Below are positions 49,582-57,574 of a stretch of 64,000 nucleotides of DNA, piece by piece. Below the pieces are notes generated by a model. It ran no database searches. It was not told where the DNA came from and saw only the letters and a list, made by a program, of their open reading frames with translations. Source of the DNA: Streptomyces olivoverticillatus (lineage in GTDB: Bacteria > Actinomycetota > Actinomycetes > Streptomycetales > Streptomycetaceae); NCBI RefSeq assembly GCF_014203555.1, contig NZ_JACHJH010000003.1, positions 332,899 to 396,898 of the forward strand, written 5' to 3'. Both the position numbers and the translations under genes were made by a program. The first letter of the stretch is position 1. Each line of letters opens with the position of its first letter.

Positions 49582-50112
49582 ATGGACGACATCACCGCGA
49601 AGAAACTCGTCTTCGCCATGCTGGACGCGGACGGGGACGGCGTCATCTCGACAGAGGAGTACGCCGCACGGGCCGAGCGGGTGGCACGGGCGACGGGACG
49701 GTCGATGGACGACCCCCTGGTCGTCGCCGCACGCGCATCCGGTCAGCAGGCGTGGGCGGCGATGGACGCGGACGGCGACGGAGGGGTGACCTTCGAGGAG
49801 TACGCGGCATGGGCCGGTGCCGAGGCGTTCGACACCGTCTGCAGGCCTGTGCTCGGCGCACTCTTCGACCTCGCCGACACCGACGAGGACGGTGCCTTGA
49901 ACCTGCCGGAGTTCACGACGCTGCGCACGGCACTGGGAAACCCGGTCGGCAACATCGAATCGGCCTTCGCCGCGCTGGACACCGACGGCGACGGGCGCAT
50001 CAGCCGTGACGACTACCTCGCCTCGATCCGTGCACACGTCGCCGAAGGAAGCTCCCCTGTGGGCGCGGCTCTCTACCGCATCGAGACGGCGGGTGCCGCA
50101 GCGGGAAGGTGA
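49582..50112 (+). CDS. EF-hand calcium-binding protein (calerythrin-like)
   Basis: Protein of 176 residues with four EF-hand loops: DADGDGVISTEE, DADGDGGVTFEE, DTDEDGALNLPE and DTDGDGRISRDD. All have the required acidic residues at positions 1, 3, 5 and 12. ATG after AAGGGG. Actinobacterial calerythrins are cytoplasmic calcium sensors or buffers. No signal peptide. Monocistronic. Confidence 0.93.
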   Translation: MDDITAKKLVFAMLDADGDGVISTEEYAARAERVARATGRSMDDPLVVAARASGQQAWAAMDADGDGGVTFEEYAAWAGAEAFDTVCRPVLGALFDLADTDEDGALNLPEFTTLRTALGNPVGNIESAFAALDTDGDGRISRDDYLASIRAHVAEGSSPVGAALYRIETAGAAAGR

Positions 50113-50465
50113 GGGCGCCGACAGTTCGGGTGCACCGGAACCCCCGTCACCACCCCGGACGTCGACCGCATGGGCGAGGCTCCCGCCCGTGTTCCCGGCC
50201 GTGTCCCCGCCGACCGCGGGCCGGACCGCTCCGTCCGAGGTCGCGGTGGTGCTCCGCCCGCCCGCGACGCGCCGCGTCGGCTCCGTACGTCCCCCCTTCG
50301 GTCCCGTCCGCGCCACCCGGCCGGGCGAACGGCGGCCGGCCCCGCGGTTGCGGGTGCGGGCGCCCGGCCCGAGGGTGGATGTCAAGATCATCGAACCGGC
50401 GTATTTCCGGTGAGGGGCGGCGGACCCGCGCGGCTTGGCGGGGCGTCACCCGTGAGGAGCCACGC
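50113..50465. other. Intergenic region between EF-hand and deacetylase genes
   Basis: 353 very GC-rich bases. An open frame runs through part of it (to about 50413) but lacks a start signal and family similarity; a GAGGAG site for the deacetylase is at its end. No clear terminator or operator seen. Confidence 0.4.
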
Positions 50466-51416
50466 ATGTCCGGATACCGGGAAGTCCTGCGGCACGGCCG
50501 CGGGCGCCACAGGCGGCGCCGGCGGACCTCGCTGAAGGCGGCCGTGACCGTCGGCGCGCTGGTGGCGGGCTCGGCGTTCGCGGTGACCGCGATGGACGAC
50601 CCGCCGCAGAACTGCGATCCGCAGCCTCGGGCCAAGGCCGGCGGCTCCGCCCGCCGTGACGCCGGCCGGGTCGATCCGTGCCCGGCCCGCGCCGTCGGCC
50701 CGGCGGGCAAGGCGGGGGACCGCGACGGCCCGGACGGCACACCCCGCGGCGAGGGCGGTACCGGCCACCGCACCCCGGCCCCGCCCGAACCCGAGGGCGT
50801 CTACGACCGCGAACGCTGCGGCAACACCTCCGGACGCATCCTGCTCTCCCTGGACGACTGGCCCTACAGCGACCCCGACCGGGCCGTCCGCATCGGCGCC
50901 CAGCTCCAGGCGAAGGGTGTCCGCGCCGCCTTCTTCCTGATCAACCGGTACGCCTCCCAGTACCCGCAGATCGTCTCCACGCTGCGGCAGCAGGGCCATT
51001 GGGTGGGCAACCACACCTACTCCCACCGGAACCTGCCGGGCCTGAGCGAGGACGAGGTCCAGGACGAGATCAGCAGGGGAGTGCACGGCAACCTGCTGCG
51101 CCCGCCCTACGGCGATGCGGGGGAGCGGGAGCGGGAGATCGCGGCCGACCTCGGTTACCGGATCTGCAACTGGACCATCGACACCCACGACTGGGAGAAG
51201 GTCGAGGGCGCCATGCGCAGCGCCGACTCGATCCGGACGATAGTCCGGGAGGCGACGACCGGTGAGAAGCAGAACGGCGTCGTCCTCGGCCATCTCTTCA
51301 GCAACTTCCCGGAGGCCCTCAACGGGGTGATCGACGACTTGCACGCCCAGGGCTACCAGTTGTGCCGCAACACCGGCCCGGTGGGCGAGCAGGTCCCCTA
51401 CCCCTTGCAGTGCTGA
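50466..51416 (+). CDS. Polysaccharide deacetylase (NodB domain), exported
   Basis: Protein of 316 residues. ATG follows GAGGAG. Basic N-terminus and one hydrophobic segment (AAVTVGALVAGSAFAVTAM) point to secretion or anchoring; a linker rich in Gly, Arg and Pro precedes a NodB domain from ~residue 115. Catalytic features: Asp pair in LLSLDDWPYS (usual motif TFDDG), HxxxH as NHTYSHRN, RPPYG and the late GHLF with His. It would deacetylate peptidoglycan or another aminosugar polymer. Convergent with a NamZ-like muramidase, 10 bases apart. Confidence 0.88.
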   Translation: MSGYREVLRHGRGRHRRRRRTSLKAAVTVGALVAGSAFAVTAMDDPPQNCDPQPRAKAGGSARRDAGRVDPCPARAVGPAGKAGDRDGPDGTPRGEGGTGHRTPAPPEPEGVYDRERCGNTSGRILLSLDDWPYSDPDRAVRIGAQLQAKGVRAAFFLINRYASQYPQIVSTLRQQGHWVGNHTYSHRNLPGLSEDEVQDEISRGVHGNLLRPPYGDAGEREREIAADLGYRICNWTIDTHDWEKVEGAMRSADSIRTIVREATTGEKQNGVVLGHLFSNFPEALNGVIDDLHAQGYQLCRNTGPVGEQVPYPLQC

Positions 51417-51426
51417 CCGGCCGGCT

Positions 51427-52713
51427 TCACTCGTAGCGCAGGTACGTGCGCCGGACGGATCGGAACGCCGCCAGTTCCTCCTGCCAGGCCCCGACGACCG
51501 CGTCGGTGTCCGCCCCGGCGTCGATCATCGTGCGGAGCCGGGTCGAGCCGGAGAGCTTGTCGACGAAGTGGTCGGGCCGCCAGGCGAAGCCGCTCCAGTG
51601 CCGCTTGGCGGCCACCAGCAGGGCGACGGCCGTGCGCACCGGATCGTAGGCGTCGCGGTCGTGGACGTGGAGGTGCGCTCCGCCCACGGTCCGTCCCTGG
51701 TACGTGCCGAACGTCGGGACGTAGTACGCCTCCCGGAAGTGCACCCCGGGCAGCCCCGCGGCGTTGGCCGCCCGGGCCCAGCGGCCGTCGAGGCCTTCGG
51801 CGCCCAGCATTTCGAAGGGACGGACGGTGCCGCGGCCCTCCGACATGTTGGTGCCCTCGAACAGGCCGGTGCCGGAGTAGACGAGGGCGGTGTCGGGGGT
51901 GGCCATGTTGGGGCTGGGCGGCACCCACGGCAGTCCGGTGGTGTCGAAGAAGTCGCCGCGCCGCCAGCCCGACATCTCCACGACGGCCAGCTCCACCGCC
52001 TGCCCGGCGGCTTCCGGCACGAACTCGCCGTTGTAGAGCAGGGCGAGCTCGGCGACGGTCATCCCGTGGGCCTGGGCGATGGGGGCCCGTCCCACGAAGG
52101 TGGCGAACCGTCTGTCGAGCACAGGTCCGTATGCCTCCCGGGCGCCCACCGGGTTGGGCCGGTCGAGGACGACGAAGCGCTTCTTGGCCATGGCGGCCGC
52201 CACCATGCAGTCGTAGAGCGTCCAGATACAGGTGTAGAAGCGGGCCCCGGCGTCCTGGCTGTCGTAGACGACCGTGTCCACCGGGGCCTTGGCGAAGACC
52301 TCTCGTAGGCGCTCGCCGCTCTTGAGGTAGGTGTCGCGTACGGGCAGTCCGCTCGCCGGGTCGGTGTAGTCACCTTCGGAGAGCCCGGCCTGCGGGGTGC
52401 CGCGGTAGCCGTGCTCAGCGGCGAAGATGGTGGTCAGCCGTACGCGGGAATCGGCGTGCATGACGTCCACGACGCCTCGGGCGTCGGCGGTGACGCCGCT
52501 CTGGTTGGTGATGATGCCGACCCGCTGCCCTTCCAGCAGCCGGTAGCCGTCGGCGGCGAGCCGCTCGAACCCGGTCCTTACCCGGGTGGGGGAGGCGTGG
52601 CACTCGCGGGGCGCCGCCGCGGCCCGGCCTGGCGTGGTCGTCGCGGTGGTCGCCAGGGTGGTCGTCAGCCCTGCTGCCCCCGTGGTCAGCAGGGCCCGTC
52701 TCGAAACCGTCAT
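51427..52713 (-). CDS. DUF1343/NamZ-like exo-beta-N-acetylmuramidase, exported
   Basis: Protein of 428 residues with a twin-arginine-like signal (SRRALLTTGAAGLTTTLA). Family motifs: GIITNQSGV (~70), FAAEHGYRG, YDSQDAGARFYT, DRPNPVG, SPNMATPDTALVY and MSEGRGTVRPFE. NamZ from Bacillus removes N-acetylmuramic acid from cell-wall fragments; this family member probably works on extracellular wall debris. It follows a P450 gene on the same strand after 19 bases, so the two may be one transcript. Confidence 0.88.
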   Translation of the reverse strand: MTVSRRALLTTGAAGLTTTLATTATTTPGRAAAAPRECHASPTRVRTGFERLAADGYRLLEGQRVGIITNQSGVTADARGVVDVMHADSRVRLTTIFAAEHGYRGTPQAGLSEGDYTDPASGLPVRDTYLKSGERLREVFAKAPVDTVVYDSQDAGARFYTCIWTLYDCMVAAAMAKKRFVVLDRPNPVGAREAYGPVLDRRFATFVGRAPIAQAHGMTVAELALLYNGEFVPEAAGQAVELAVVEMSGWRRGDFFDTTGLPWVPPSPNMATPDTALVYSGTGLFEGTNMSEGRGTVRPFEMLGAEGLDGRWARAANAAGLPGVHFREAYYVPTFGTYQGRTVGGAHLHVHDRDAYDPVRTAVALLVAAKRHWSGFAWRPDHFVDKLSGSTRLRTMIDAGADTDAVVGAWQEELAAFRSVRRTYLRYE

Positions 52714-52732
52714 ACCTCGGCAAAGTAGACCA

Positions 52733-53932
52733 TCAATGGCCCAAAGCCGTGTATCTCACCGGAAGTCGGAGCAGACCGTGCAGCGCCATGCTCGGCCGCC
52801 AGGCCAGCGTGTCCGGGTCGGCGTCGAAGTCCAGGTCGGGGCAGCGCTCCAGCAGGGACCGGACGGCGACGGCCGCTTCCATGCGGGCGAGCGGGGCGCC
52901 GAGGCAGTGGTGTATCCCGTGGCCGAAGGCCAGGTGCCCGCGTGCGTCCCGGCGGATGTCGAAGCGGTCGGGGTCGGGGAAGCGGTGCGGGTCGCGGGAG
53001 GCGGCCGCGAAGACGACGATCACCGGCTCGCGGGGGGCGATGGCGGTGCCCCCGATCTCCAGGGGCTCGGTGGCGAAGCGGTAGGCGGAGCGCTCGGCCG
53101 GGGATTCGTAGCGCAGGGTCTCCTCGATCGCGCCGGGCAGCAGTGACCAGTCGGCGCGCAGCGCGGCGAGCTGGTCGGGATGGCGCAGCAGCCCGTGGAC
53201 GGTGCTGGAGATGAGGTTGACGGTGGTCTCGTGCCCGGCGACGAGCAACAGGAAGGCCATGCCCAGCAGTTCGCCGGGGGAGAGGCGGTCGCCGTCCTCC
53301 GCGGTGCGGGTCAGGGCGCTGAGGAGGTCGTCCTCCGGGCTCCGGCGCTTGGTCTCGATCAGTCCGGCGAGGTAGCCGGTCATGTCCTGGGCCGCGGTGG
53401 TCGCGGCTTCCACGCTGGACGGCATGACCACCTCGTTGGACCACCCGCGGAAGGCGGCGCGGTCGGCCGGCGGCACGCCGAGGAGTTCGCAGATGACGGT
53501 CAGCGGGAGGGGGAGGGCGAAGGATTCGACGAGGTCGGCGCGGCCGGTGGCCGGCAATTCGTCGAGCAGCCGGTCAGTGATCTGCTGGATGCGGGGCCGC
53601 ATGGCCTCGATGCGATGGGCGGTGAACTCCCTGGTGACCAGCGCCCGCAGCCGGGTGTGGTCCGGCGGGTCGGTCTGGAGCATGTTCAGCCCGATGGCGT
53701 AGCCGCCGTCGTCCTTCCAGTCCGGCGAGTGGCGGATGTCGTTGGCCAGCCGGGGATCGGTCAGGGCGGCCTTGGCCTCCTCATGCCCGACGATCAGCCA
53801 GGCCTCGCGGTCGTCGGGGGTGCGGATCCGGTGGACGGGCCCCTGTTCGCGCAGGTGGGCGTAGAGGGGGTTCCGGTCGGTGTCGAAGTCGGTGCCGGGG
53901 GGTGTCAGGTCCTCGAGGGCGGGCGTGGCCAT
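52733..53932 (-). CDS. Cytochrome P450 (CYP105/107-like)
   Basis: Protein of 399 residues. Start ATG at MATPALEDL with AAGGGA upstream. I-helix AGHETT, K-helix EETLRYESP, haem loop FGHGIHHCLGAPLARME with the proximal Cys, and the DPPDHTRLRALV motif. Normal length and intact for a soluble class I P450 needing ferredoxin, which is not nearby. Upstream are two matching palindromes, so it is probably regulated. Substrate unknown. Confidence 0.92.
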   Translation of the reverse strand: MATPALEDLTPPGTDFDTDRNPLYAHLREQGPVHRIRTPDDREAWLIVGHEEAKAALTDPRLANDIRHSPDWKDDGGYAIGLNMLQTDPPDHTRLRALVTREFTAHRIEAMRPRIQQITDRLLDELPATGRADLVESFALPLPLTVICELLGVPPADRAAFRGWSNEVVMPSSVEAATTAAQDMTGYLAGLIETKRRSPEDDLLSALTRTAEDGDRLSPGELLGMAFLLLVAGHETTVNLISSTVHGLLRHPDQLAALRADWSLLPGAIEETLRYESPAERSAYRFATEPLEIGGTAIAPREPVIVVFAAASRDPHRFPDPDRFDIRRDARGHLAFGHGIHHCLGAPLARMEAAVAVRSLLERCPDLDFDADPDTLAWRPSMALHGLLRLPVRYTALGH

Positions 53933-53973
53933 GGGCGGTCCCTTCTGCATCCGGGATATGACTGACAAACATG

Positions 53974-54031
53974 CGGGGAGGATTCCCCGTTTACAGGCCC
54001 GACTGTAGCACTAACCGGGGAGCATTCCCCG
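53974..54031. promoter_or_regulatory. Twin palindromic operators upstream of the P450
   Basis: Two copies of CGGGGA-N4-TCCCCG at 53974-53989 and 54016-54031, 42 bases apart start to start (four helical turns). The stretch between them and the P450 start (53932) would hold the promoter. The pattern suits a dimeric repressor (TetR or MarR type); no regulator gene is adjacent. Confidence 0.6.
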
Positions 54032-54076
54032 AATCGAAAAGCCCATTCGGTCAAGGGAGGGGTCGGGGAGAAACGA

Positions 54077-54742
54077 TCAGTCGGTGCGGGGGCCGCGGGC
54101 CCGTACGGGCTTCCGTCCGGCCCACCACGACAGAGCCGGGAGCGTGACCGCCAGCCAGGCCGTGGCCAGCAGCCACCCCGCCACGATGTCCGACGGCCAG
54201 TGCACACCCAGGAAGACCCGGGTGGCCGCCACGGTCACCGCCCACAAGCCGCAGCAGGCCGCGGCCACCCGCCCCGCGATGCGCGGGGCCACCCGCAGCA
54301 CCGCCCACGCCAGCAGCCCCGCAGCCAGGGCGCTGGTCGTGGCGTGACCGGAGGGGAAGGACGCGTCGGACGCCTGGAACGCCCAGTCCGCGGCCGGCGG
54401 ACGCGGCCGGTCCACGGCGATGCGCACCCCGATACGGACCAGTTGACCGAGCCCCAGCACCGCCATGGCGGCCAGCGCCCCGATGAAGCGACGGCGGCAC
54501 CCGATCGCACCGGCCGCCGCCACAACCGCATAGGGGAACACGCCCGTGCCCGTATCGGTGATCACATCGGCCACGTGCTGCGCCGCCCGGGTGCGGTGCA
54601 CGAGAGCCCAGTGATGCAGGCTCTCGTCCACCGCGAAGGGGGCACGGTGCACGGACAGCACCAGCGCCGTCAGCACGCCCAGCACGGCAAGCGCCGCAGC
54701 CGCCACGGCCGCCGCCCTCCGCGAGGGCAACCAGCCCTTCAC
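54077..54742 (-). CDS. PAP2-family membrane phosphatase
   Basis: Protein of 221 residues with about six helices. The lipid phosphatase motifs are VRIAVDRPRP, SFPSGHATTSA and ATRVFLGVHWPSD. Members dephosphorylate undecaprenyl diphosphate or phosphatidic acid at the membrane surface. GTG start overlaps the stop of the preceding PAP2 gene (GTGA). Third gene of the DedA, PAP2, PAP2 operon. Confidence 0.9.
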   Translation of the reverse strand: MKGWLPSRRAAAVAAAALAVLGVLTALVLSVHRAPFAVDESLHHWALVHRTRAAQHVADVITDTGTGVFPYAVVAAAGAIGCRRRFIGALAAMAVLGLGQLVRIGVRIAVDRPRPPAADWAFQASDASFPSGHATTSALAAGLLAWAVLRVAPRIAGRVAAACCGLWAVTVAATRVFLGVHWPSDIVAGWLLATAWLAVTLPALSWWAGRKPVRARGPRTD

Positions 54743-55368
54743 GCGGAGGTCAGCAGGAACGGACGCAGCCGGCCCTTGCGGGCCCGTTCGACCCAGGGCG
54801 CGGCCCGGGTGGCGAGCAGCGTCAGCGGCACCGCCAGCGCCACCCCGAGCAGTGCGCCCGCGGCGACGTCGTGCGGGTAGTGCACGCCGACCCACACCCG
54901 GGAGGCGGCCATGGCCACCGCCGCCAGCGCGGCCACCGCACCCAGCCGCCGGTCGACGAGCCACAGCGCCGCCGCGGCCGAGAAGGCGATCACCGAGTGA
55001 TTGCTGGGGAAGGACCAGTCGCCCGAGGCGGGGCAGGACTCCAAGGTGAAGCTGCCCGGCAGCGACCGGCAGGGCCGCTCCTCGCGCACCAGCGACTTCA
55101 CCACCATGTCCACGCCGTAGACGGCCACCACCACCAGCGGGACGGCCAGCGCACGCGCCATCATCGGAGCGTCCGCGCGCCGAGCCCGCCACCAGGCCAT
55201 GACCATCAGCACCGCGAAGAGCGCCAGCCCGAAGGCCGACCACGTGGAGACGGTGTCGTTCAGCAGCCAGGGCGCGTGCCGGGCCTCCTCGGTCACGTCC
55301 CGGTAGAGCCCGCCGTCGATCCCCGAGCCGTCGAAGGCCAGGGACACCGCAGGAGATATGTACGTCAT
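54739..55368 (-). CDS. PAP2-family membrane phosphatase
   Basis: Protein of 209 residues; ATG follows GGAGGG and overlaps the DedA stop by four bases. Motifs: VKSLVREERP, SFPSNHSVIAFS (Asn replaces Gly of PSGH) and ASRVWVGVHYPHD. Five to six helices. Similar role to the next gene in lipid-carrier or phospholipid dephosphorylation; the two copies may act on different substrates or different faces. Confidence 0.9.
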   Translation of the reverse strand: MTYISPAVSLAFDGSGIDGGLYRDVTEEARHAPWLLNDTVSTWSAFGLALFAVLMVMAWWRARRADAPMMARALAVPLVVVAVYGVDMVVKSLVREERPCRSLPGSFTLESCPASGDWSFPSNHSVIAFSAAAALWLVDRRLGAVAALAAVAMAASRVWVGVHYPHDVAAGALLGVALAVPLTLLATRAAPWVERARKGRLRPFLLTSA

Positions 55369-56072
55369 CGACGACCACCCTCCCCGCCGGCCGGAGCGGA
55401 GGCCGCGCGCCGCCGCCCGCGCAGCAGCTCCCACGCCAGCGGCAGCAGCGAAATCAGGACGACCAGGCCGACGATCGGCAGCAGATACCGGTCGACATTC
55501 GGCACCGCCGAACCCAGCCCGTAGCCGGCCAGCACCAGGCCGGCCGTCCACAGCAGCCCTCCCGCCGCCTGCCACACCGCGAAGGTGCGCGGCGCGACGC
55601 CCAGGGCCCCGGCGAGCGGATTGAGCACGGTGCGCACCACCGGGACGAACCGGGCGAGCACGATCGCACGGGCGTGCCCGTACCGGTTGAGCAACTCCTC
55701 GGCGCGCGCGGCTCCTTCGTGGAGCTTCTTGGCGCGGGAACGGGCCAGCAAGGCGCGGCCGCCGCGCCGCCCGAGGACGTAGCCGACCTGGGCCCCGGCC
55801 AGCGCGCCGACCACGGCGGCCACCAGCACCTGCGTCAGGTCCAGCCGCGGCCCGGCGTGCGCGCCCGCCCTGCTGAGCAGGCCGGCGGTGAAGAGCAGGG
55901 AGTCCCCGGGCAGGAAGAACCCCACGAGGAGCCCGGTCTCGGCGAACAGCACGACGGCGATGCCGAGCGCCCCGAAGGCCGCCAGCAACGACGAGGCATC
56001 CAGGACATTGACGGCCAGATCGGTGGCCGGGGCGGCGGCAAGTGGTGCAAGCACGGGTGCTGGGCCTCCCAT
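55365..56072 (-). CDS. DedA/SNARE-associated family membrane protein
   Basis: Protein of 235 residues. Motifs of the DedA family: ETGLLVGFFLPGDSLLF, GAQVGYVLGRRGG and ARFVPVVRTVLNPLAG, with the conserved Glu and the Arg-Pro-Val segment. DedA proteins include undecaprenyl-phosphate flippases. First gene of the minus-strand operon with two PAP2 phosphatases, and divergent from a BlaI/M56 pair. The ribosome site at MGGPAP is weak. Confidence 0.9.
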   Translation of the reverse strand: MGGPAPVLAPLAAAPATDLAVNVLDASSLLAAFGALGIAVVLFAETGLLVGFFLPGDSLLFTAGLLSRAGAHAGPRLDLTQVLVAAVVGALAGAQVGYVLGRRGGRALLARSRAKKLHEGAARAEELLNRYGHARAIVLARFVPVVRTVLNPLAGALGVAPRTFAVWQAAGGLLWTAGLVLAGYGLGSAVPNVDRYLLPIVGLVVLISLLPLAWELLRGRRRAASAPAGGEGGRR

Positions 56073-56101
56073 AATCGAGGGACGGGACCGAGAGTCCCGC
56101 C

Positions 56102-56138
56102 GTCTACAATCCAGTAGACGGTCCACGAGACTGTAGAC
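56102..56138. promoter_or_regulatory. Tandem BlaI-type operators
   Basis: Two 18-base boxes in the divergent gap: GTCTAC-N6-GTAGAC (56102-56119, perfect) and GTCCAC-N6-GTAGAC (56121-56138, one mismatch). Repeat period 19 bases. They sit where both the DedA operon and the blaI-like gene would start transcription, matching BlaI/MecI-type dyads with TAC/GTA half sites. Confidence 0.7.
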
Positions 56139-56163
56139 GATCCATGGGAGGGAGCGGTTCCAC

Positions 56164-56547
56164 GTGACCGAGTCCATACGCCGCCCGGCGGGCGAACTCG
56201 AGGCCGCCGTGCTCTCCGCCCTCTGGGCCGCCGAGCGCCCGCTCACCCCGCCCGACGTCCAGCAGGCACTGGACACCCCCCTCGCCCGGACGACCGTCGC
56301 CACCATCCTGGCCCGCCTGCACGACAAGGGCACCGTCCGTCGCACCCGGGCCGGGCGCGCCTACGCCTACAGCCCGGCCGTCGAGGACCACGCCGCGCTC
56401 GCCGCCCACCGCATGCACAGCGAGCTGGACAAGGAGCACGACCGGCCGGGTGTCCTCGCCCGCTTCGTCTCCCGCCTGACCACCGACGACGAGGCGCTCC
56501 TGCGCTCTCTCCTCGAGCAGGCCGCCGTCCCCGGGGACCCGGGGTGA
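56164..56547 (+). CDS. BlaI/MecI-family transcriptional repressor
   Basis: Winged-helix repressor of 127 residues, GTG start after GGGAGGGAG. The DNA-binding part reads LEAAVLSALWAAERPLTPPDVQQAL and ARTTVATILARLHDKGTVRRTR, typical of BlaI. The C-terminal helix mediates dimerisation. It is coupled to an M56 peptidase by GTGA overlap; in BlaI systems the peptidase cleaves or inactivates the repressor on signal. Likely controls itself and the divergent operon via the tandem boxes. Confidence 0.93.
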   Translation: MTESIRRPAGELEAAVLSALWAAERPLTPPDVQQALDTPLARTTVATILARLHDKGTVRRTRAGRAYAYSPAVEDHAALAAHRMHSELDKEHDRPGVLARFVSRLTTDDEALLRSLLEQAAVPGDPG

Positions 56548-57494
56548 TCTGGGCGGTCTGGGCGCCGCTGATCGCGCCCTTCCTCGCCGTCCCCGCCGCC
56601 CGCCGCCTCGCCGCCCTCCTGCCGCCGCGCCGGGCCGCACTGCTGCTCGCCGCCTCCACCGCCTCGCTCGCCGTGTTCAGCACGGCCTCGCTCGCCCTGC
56701 TGAGCGTGGCAGCCCTGCTGCACCTGCCCTTCGTCGCTGCGCTTGGCCACATCTCGGTGGCACTGCTGCCGCACGACACGGCGTTCGCCGCACCGCTCGG
56801 AGCGGCCGCCTGCGGCGCCGCGCTCACCGTGGCCGTCGCCGCGGTCCGCGTCCTGCTGCGCCACGGACGCCAGGTGCTGCGCGCGGACGCCGCGGTCGCG
56901 GGGCACTCCAGCGCCGGGGACCTGACCGTCCTGCCGGACGCGGGGGCCGACGCCTACGCGCTGCCCGGCCGCCCCGGGCGGATCGTCGTCACCGCGGGGA
57001 TGCTGCGCAGGCTGGACGCCGGGGAGCGGGCCGTGCTGCTGGCCCACGAGCGGGCTCATCTGGCCGCCCGCCATCATGTCCTCCTGCTCTGCGCCGAACT
57101 GGCCGCCTGCCTGCACCCGGCCCTGCGCGCCCTGCGCGAACCGCTCGCCTTCCAGCTGGAGCGGTGGGCGGACGAGGAAGCGGCCACGGCGGTGGGCGAC
57201 CGCAGGCTGGCCGCCCGCGCGGTGGGCCGCGCCGCCCTCGCCGCCTCCGCGGCCCCGCCCGGCCGCCGTCCCGACCTGGCGCTGCGCGCGACCGCCGGCC
57301 CCGTGCCCCGCCGGGTCGCGGCCCTGCTGGCCGCACCCGCCACCGCCAGCGGGATTCCCGGCCGGGCGGCGTACTGCATAGCGGCCGCGCTGACCGGCTG
57401 TCTGCTGGTCTCCGGAGCGGCGACGGCCGACGCGACCAGCGATCTGCACCAGAACATCGAGTCGGCACAGACGGCGGCCGTCACCGGCCGGTGA
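56544..57494 (+). CDS. M56-family (BlaR1-like) membrane metallopeptidase
   Basis: Protein of 316 residues with several helices and a zinc-protease motif LAHERAHLAARHH (HExxH, ~170) and FQLERWADEEAA. It lacks the penicillin-binding sensor domain of classical BlaR1, as is usual for actinobacterial partners of BlaI. A C-terminal helix ends the protein. It probably senses membrane or wall stress and relieves BlaI-type repression. Confidence 0.9.
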   Translation: MIWAVWAPLIAPFLAVPAARRLAALLPPRRAALLLAASTASLAVFSTASLALLSVAALLHLPFVAALGHISVALLPHDTAFAAPLGAAACGAALTVAVAAVRVLLRHGRQVLRADAAVAGHSSAGDLTVLPDAGADAYALPGRPGRIVVTAGMLRRLDAGERAVLLAHERAHLAARHHVLLLCAELAACLHPALRALREPLAFQLERWADEEAATAVGDRRLAARAVGRAALAASAAPPGRRPDLALRATAGPVPRRVAALLAAPATASGIPGRAAYCIAAALTGCLLVSGAATADATSDLHQNIESAQTAAVTGR

Positions 57495-57529
57495 CGGCCG
57501 CCGGCACTTCTTCGGCCGGTGCTTCTTCA

Positions 57530-57574
57530 GTCAGCGCTACTTCGGTCAGCGCTACTTCGGTCAGTGCCGCTTGG
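57530..57574. repeat. Three 15-base tandem repeats
   Basis: GTCAGCGCTACTTCG occurs exactly at 57530-57544 and 57545-57559, with a degenerate third copy at 57560-57574 that contains the chitinase stop codon. Likely slippage product between the M56 and chitinase gene ends. Confidence 0.7.

Noticed and set aside
50113..50413. Possible small gene before the deacetylase
   Set aside because: Open frame only, no start signal, Pro/Arg-rich composition typical of non-coding high-GC DNA.
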